Below, piece by piece: positions 6,391 to 7,417 of a stretch of DNA of 7,417 bases (position 1 is the stretch's first letter; each line of letters begins with the position of its first letter). The stretch is from Syntrophomonadaceae bacterium (lineage in GTDB: Bacteria > Bacillota > Dethiobacteria > DTU022), in the NCBI GenBank assembly GCA_007130585.1, contig SLSE01000171.1:1-7417 (forward strand), written 5' to 3'. The notes under the pieces were generated by a model, which was given only the letters and a program-made list of their open reading frames with translations, was not told where the DNA came from and ran no database searches. Both the position numbers and the translations under genes were made by a program.

Positions 6391-6418
6391 ATTATAGCAC
6401 AGAAAAAATAAAGGTCAA
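6391..6418 (-). promoter_or_regulatory. Strong sigma-A-type promoter with extended -10 driving tRNA-Ala and its leader
   Basis: On the minus strand TTGACC (6418-6413) and TATAAT (6396-6391) are 16 nt apart. The TGC before TATAAT forms an extended -10, and the spacer is T-rich. This is by far the best promoter in the window. The predicted start is near 6384, about 135 nt upstream of the tRNA 5' end, which is long for a bacterial tRNA leader. Confidence 0.8.
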
Positions 6419-6420
6419 AA

Positions 6421-6662
6421 GTTAGATTGCCGCTGATTAGCCGGTTAATTTATCTTTCCAGTGAAAGACAACGGAACCTGCAAAAAGGTTCCCCGGTGAC
6501 AAACCGGAGTACCGGTTCACTGTCATTGCCGGAGCTGCAAAAAGGGACGGGGGCTTTAGGTAAGGCTTTTTCTAAAGGCGAGACTCTTCATACTTACAGG
6601 TTATTTTCGCTCTTCCCTGCAGTACGGCAGAGCTGCTCCACTTCCGCTGCCCGGTTTGTTTA
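6421..6662 (+). other. Gene-free intergenic stretch with three inverted repeats
   Basis: No convincing gene is present. The one open frame here (6427-6687, 86 codons from a TTG) lacks a ribosome binding site and has random-looking composition. Three inverted repeats can be seen. GGAACC (6473-6478) pairs with GGTTCC (6487-6492). AACCGG (6502-6507) pairs with CCGGTT (6512-6517) around AGTA, with outer GACA/TGTC pairing. CTTTAG (6554-6559) pairs with CTAAAG (6572-6577). TGCAAAAAGG occurs twice, near 6479 and 6536. These could be operators for the divergent promoters or an unrecognised RNA; I match them to no known riboswitch. Confidence 0.4.
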
Positions 6663-6671
6663 TGATATACT
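6663..6671 (+). promoter_or_regulatory. Probable extended -10 promoter of the universal stress protein gene
   Basis: TGATATACT is an extended -10 (TGn plus TATACT at 6666-6671), lying about 45 nt before the Shine-Dalgarno/ATG region. The -35 position offers only TTCCGC-like sequence, as is common when the extended -10 is used. It diverges from the tRNA promoter across the gene-free stretch. Confidence 0.5.
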
Positions 6672-6722
6672 TATTATGAAAGTTTAAACTATTGGCACTA
6701 AACTTCAAGGAGGTTAATGCAA

Positions 6723-7181
6723 ATGAGAATCCTGGTATGCACCGACGGATCTGAGCAAAGCCAAAAAGCCCTGGAAACAGCTTCCCTGATTGCCGAAGGG
6801 CCGAACTTTAACGAAGTGGCGATAGTGCATGTTGATGAAGGCCAGCCCCACCATTCATTTTTCCCGCTGGGCGAAGGAACGATCACAACCGACAAGGAAA
6901 TGGAAGAATTCAGAGAATGGCAGAAAAACTATAATGAAAAGCGGCAAAAGATTTTATCGGATGCCCTGGAAATTTTTGAAAAGAAAAATATCACGGCCCG
7001 CACGATCCTCAAGGAAGGCCGGGCCGCAGAAGGCATTCTCGAGGCAGCTTCCGAGGAGGGATCCGCCATGATCATTATAGGCAGCAGGGGCCTGAGCGGC
7101 CTGAAGAAAGCATTTATCGGCAGCGTGAGCAATGCCGTTCTGCAGGAAGCAAAAAATTGCTCCGTGGTCGTGGTAAAATAG
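6723..7181 (+). CDS. Universal stress protein (UspA family), ATP-binding type
   Basis: This is a 152-residue cytoplasmic protein with a single USP domain (Rossmann-like alpha/beta fold), the usual length for the family. The N-terminus MRILVCTDGSEQS is the first strand with the ATP-contacting Asp-Gly-Ser loop. The C-terminus carries the nucleotide motif G-2X-G-9X-G-S as GSRGLSGLKKAFIGS (about residues 120-134), then a hydrophobic last strand CSVVVVK. This motif places it with the ATP-binding, MJ0577-like members rather than the non-binding UspA type. Such proteins usually form dimers and bind nucleotide as stress regulators; the partner is unknown. An ATG at 6717 is in frame, but AAGGAGG at 6707-6713 is only 3 nt from it and 9 nt from the ATG at 6723, so I chose the latter. 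A charged helix (EEFREWQKNYNEKRQK) follows strand 2. Confidence 0.93.
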   Translation: MRILVCTDGSEQSQKALETASLIAEGPNFNEVAIVHVDEGQPHHSFFPLGEGTITTDKEMEEFREWQKNYNEKRQKILSDALEIFEKKNITARTILKEGRAAEGILEAASEEGSAMIIIGSRGLSGLKKAFIGSVSNAVLQEAKNCSVVVVK

Positions 7182-7258
7182 TTTCCCCGGACCCGGGCCG
7201 AAATTAAATACGCTCTTTTTAAGGGTAAAGTTAAAATTCCCGTAGCCAGGCAAAAATA

Positions 7259-7295
7259 CTCCGGGCGGCTGTTTCTACGATGCAGCCGCCCGGGG
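7259..7295 (+). terminator. GC-rich 13-bp hairpin downstream of the stress protein gene
   Basis: Positions 7259-7271 pair with 7283-7295 (one G-T wobble) around an 11-base loop, starting 77 nt after the stop codon. The stem is very stable but no T-run follows, so it is either an RNA-stabilising 3' structure, a pause site or a remnant; the true terminator lies further down at 7366-7398. The surrounding 7182-7365 holds no gene that I can support. Confidence 0.4.
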
Positions 7296-7365
7296 TTCAA
7301 TTCGAACCGGACCGGGCACGAAGGCGCTTAATAAGCCCGCTGCCGGCTTCACCCCTGAAGACCGG

Positions 7366-7398
7366 AAAAGCTCTTGTATAAAGAGCTTTTTATTTTTT
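7366..7398 (+). terminator. Intrinsic terminator
   Basis: AAAAGCTCTT (7366-7375) pairs perfectly with AAGAGCTTTT (7381-7390) around GTATA. The T-tract runs to 7398 with one A interruption. This is a typical terminator ending the stress-protein transcript about 185 nt after its stop. The A-run on the other side makes it partly usable from the minus strand as well. Confidence 0.85.
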
Positions 7399-7417
7399 CA
7401 TGGTACAGTGCCGGGCC

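Noticed and set aside
6427..6687. 86-codon plus-strand open frame upstream of the stress protein gene
   Set aside because: It has a TTG start without a ribosome binding site, runs through the inverted repeats and over the probable usp promoter, and its protein has no recognisable features.
7293..7310. T-arm-like GGTTCAATTCGAACC suggesting a tRNA fragment or attachment site
   Set aside because: It is only a short imperfect palindrome; no acceptor or anticodon arm lies at the right distance, and no integrase or duplicated tRNA end is present.

Overview
The window looks like a stretch of chromosome from an anaerobic, selenocysteine-using bacterium, most likely of the Bacillota (Clostridia-like). 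The reasons are strong AGGAGG-type ribosome binding sites, sigma-A-type promoters, lipoprotein signal peptides, a tRNA with encoded CCA, moderately high GC and, above all, an in-frame UGA at the catalytic position of a methionine sulfoxide reductase. The phylum assignment is an inference; no rRNA or other phylogenetic marker is present.

Layout. Positions 1-315 (+) hold the 3' end of an unrecognised acidic, low-complexity protein, closed by a clear intrinsic terminator at 341-368. From 4457 down to 401 the minus strand carries a probable three-gene unit: a 903-residue O-antigen ligase/polymerase-like membrane protein with a C-terminal TPR-like region, then msrA overlapping its 3' end, then a small four-helix membrane protein. 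Upstream of these, also on the minus strand, are a 470-residue lipoprotein made of about twelve 26-residue beta-helix coils (6093-4681, with its own terminator) and a tRNA-Ala(CGC) (6249-6174). The tRNA lies behind a strong promoter at 6391-6418 and a roughly 100-nt structured leader or small RNA. A gene-free stretch of about 300 bases containing several inverted repeats separates this block from a plus-strand universal stress protein (6723-7181), which is followed by two hairpins, the second a textbook terminator.

Main result. The two minus-strand open frames at 1768-1469 and 1438-896 are not separate genes. They join in one frame through the TGA at 1471-1469, which sits exactly where MsrA has its nucleophilic cysteine (LALG-U-FWGP). 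A 6-bp hairpin with a GUU loop starts 14 nt after the UGA, as expected for a bacterial SECIS element. The resulting 290-residue protein is a predicted lipoprotein, so a surface-anchored selenoprotein MsrA. It has no cysteine anywhere after the selenocysteine and therefore no resolving thiol. A routine annotation would split it into a hypothetical lipoprotein and a truncated, catalytically dead MsrA.

How the genes may fit together (inference). The glycan ligase, the lipoprotein reductase, the small membrane protein and the nearby beta-helix lipoprotein all act at or beyond the membrane, so the block reads as a cell-surface locus in which MsrA-Sec repairs oxidised methionines on exported proteins. 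The ligase-msrA overlap suggests translational coupling. The Sec machinery (selA, selB, selC, selD) is not in the window and must be encoded elsewhere.
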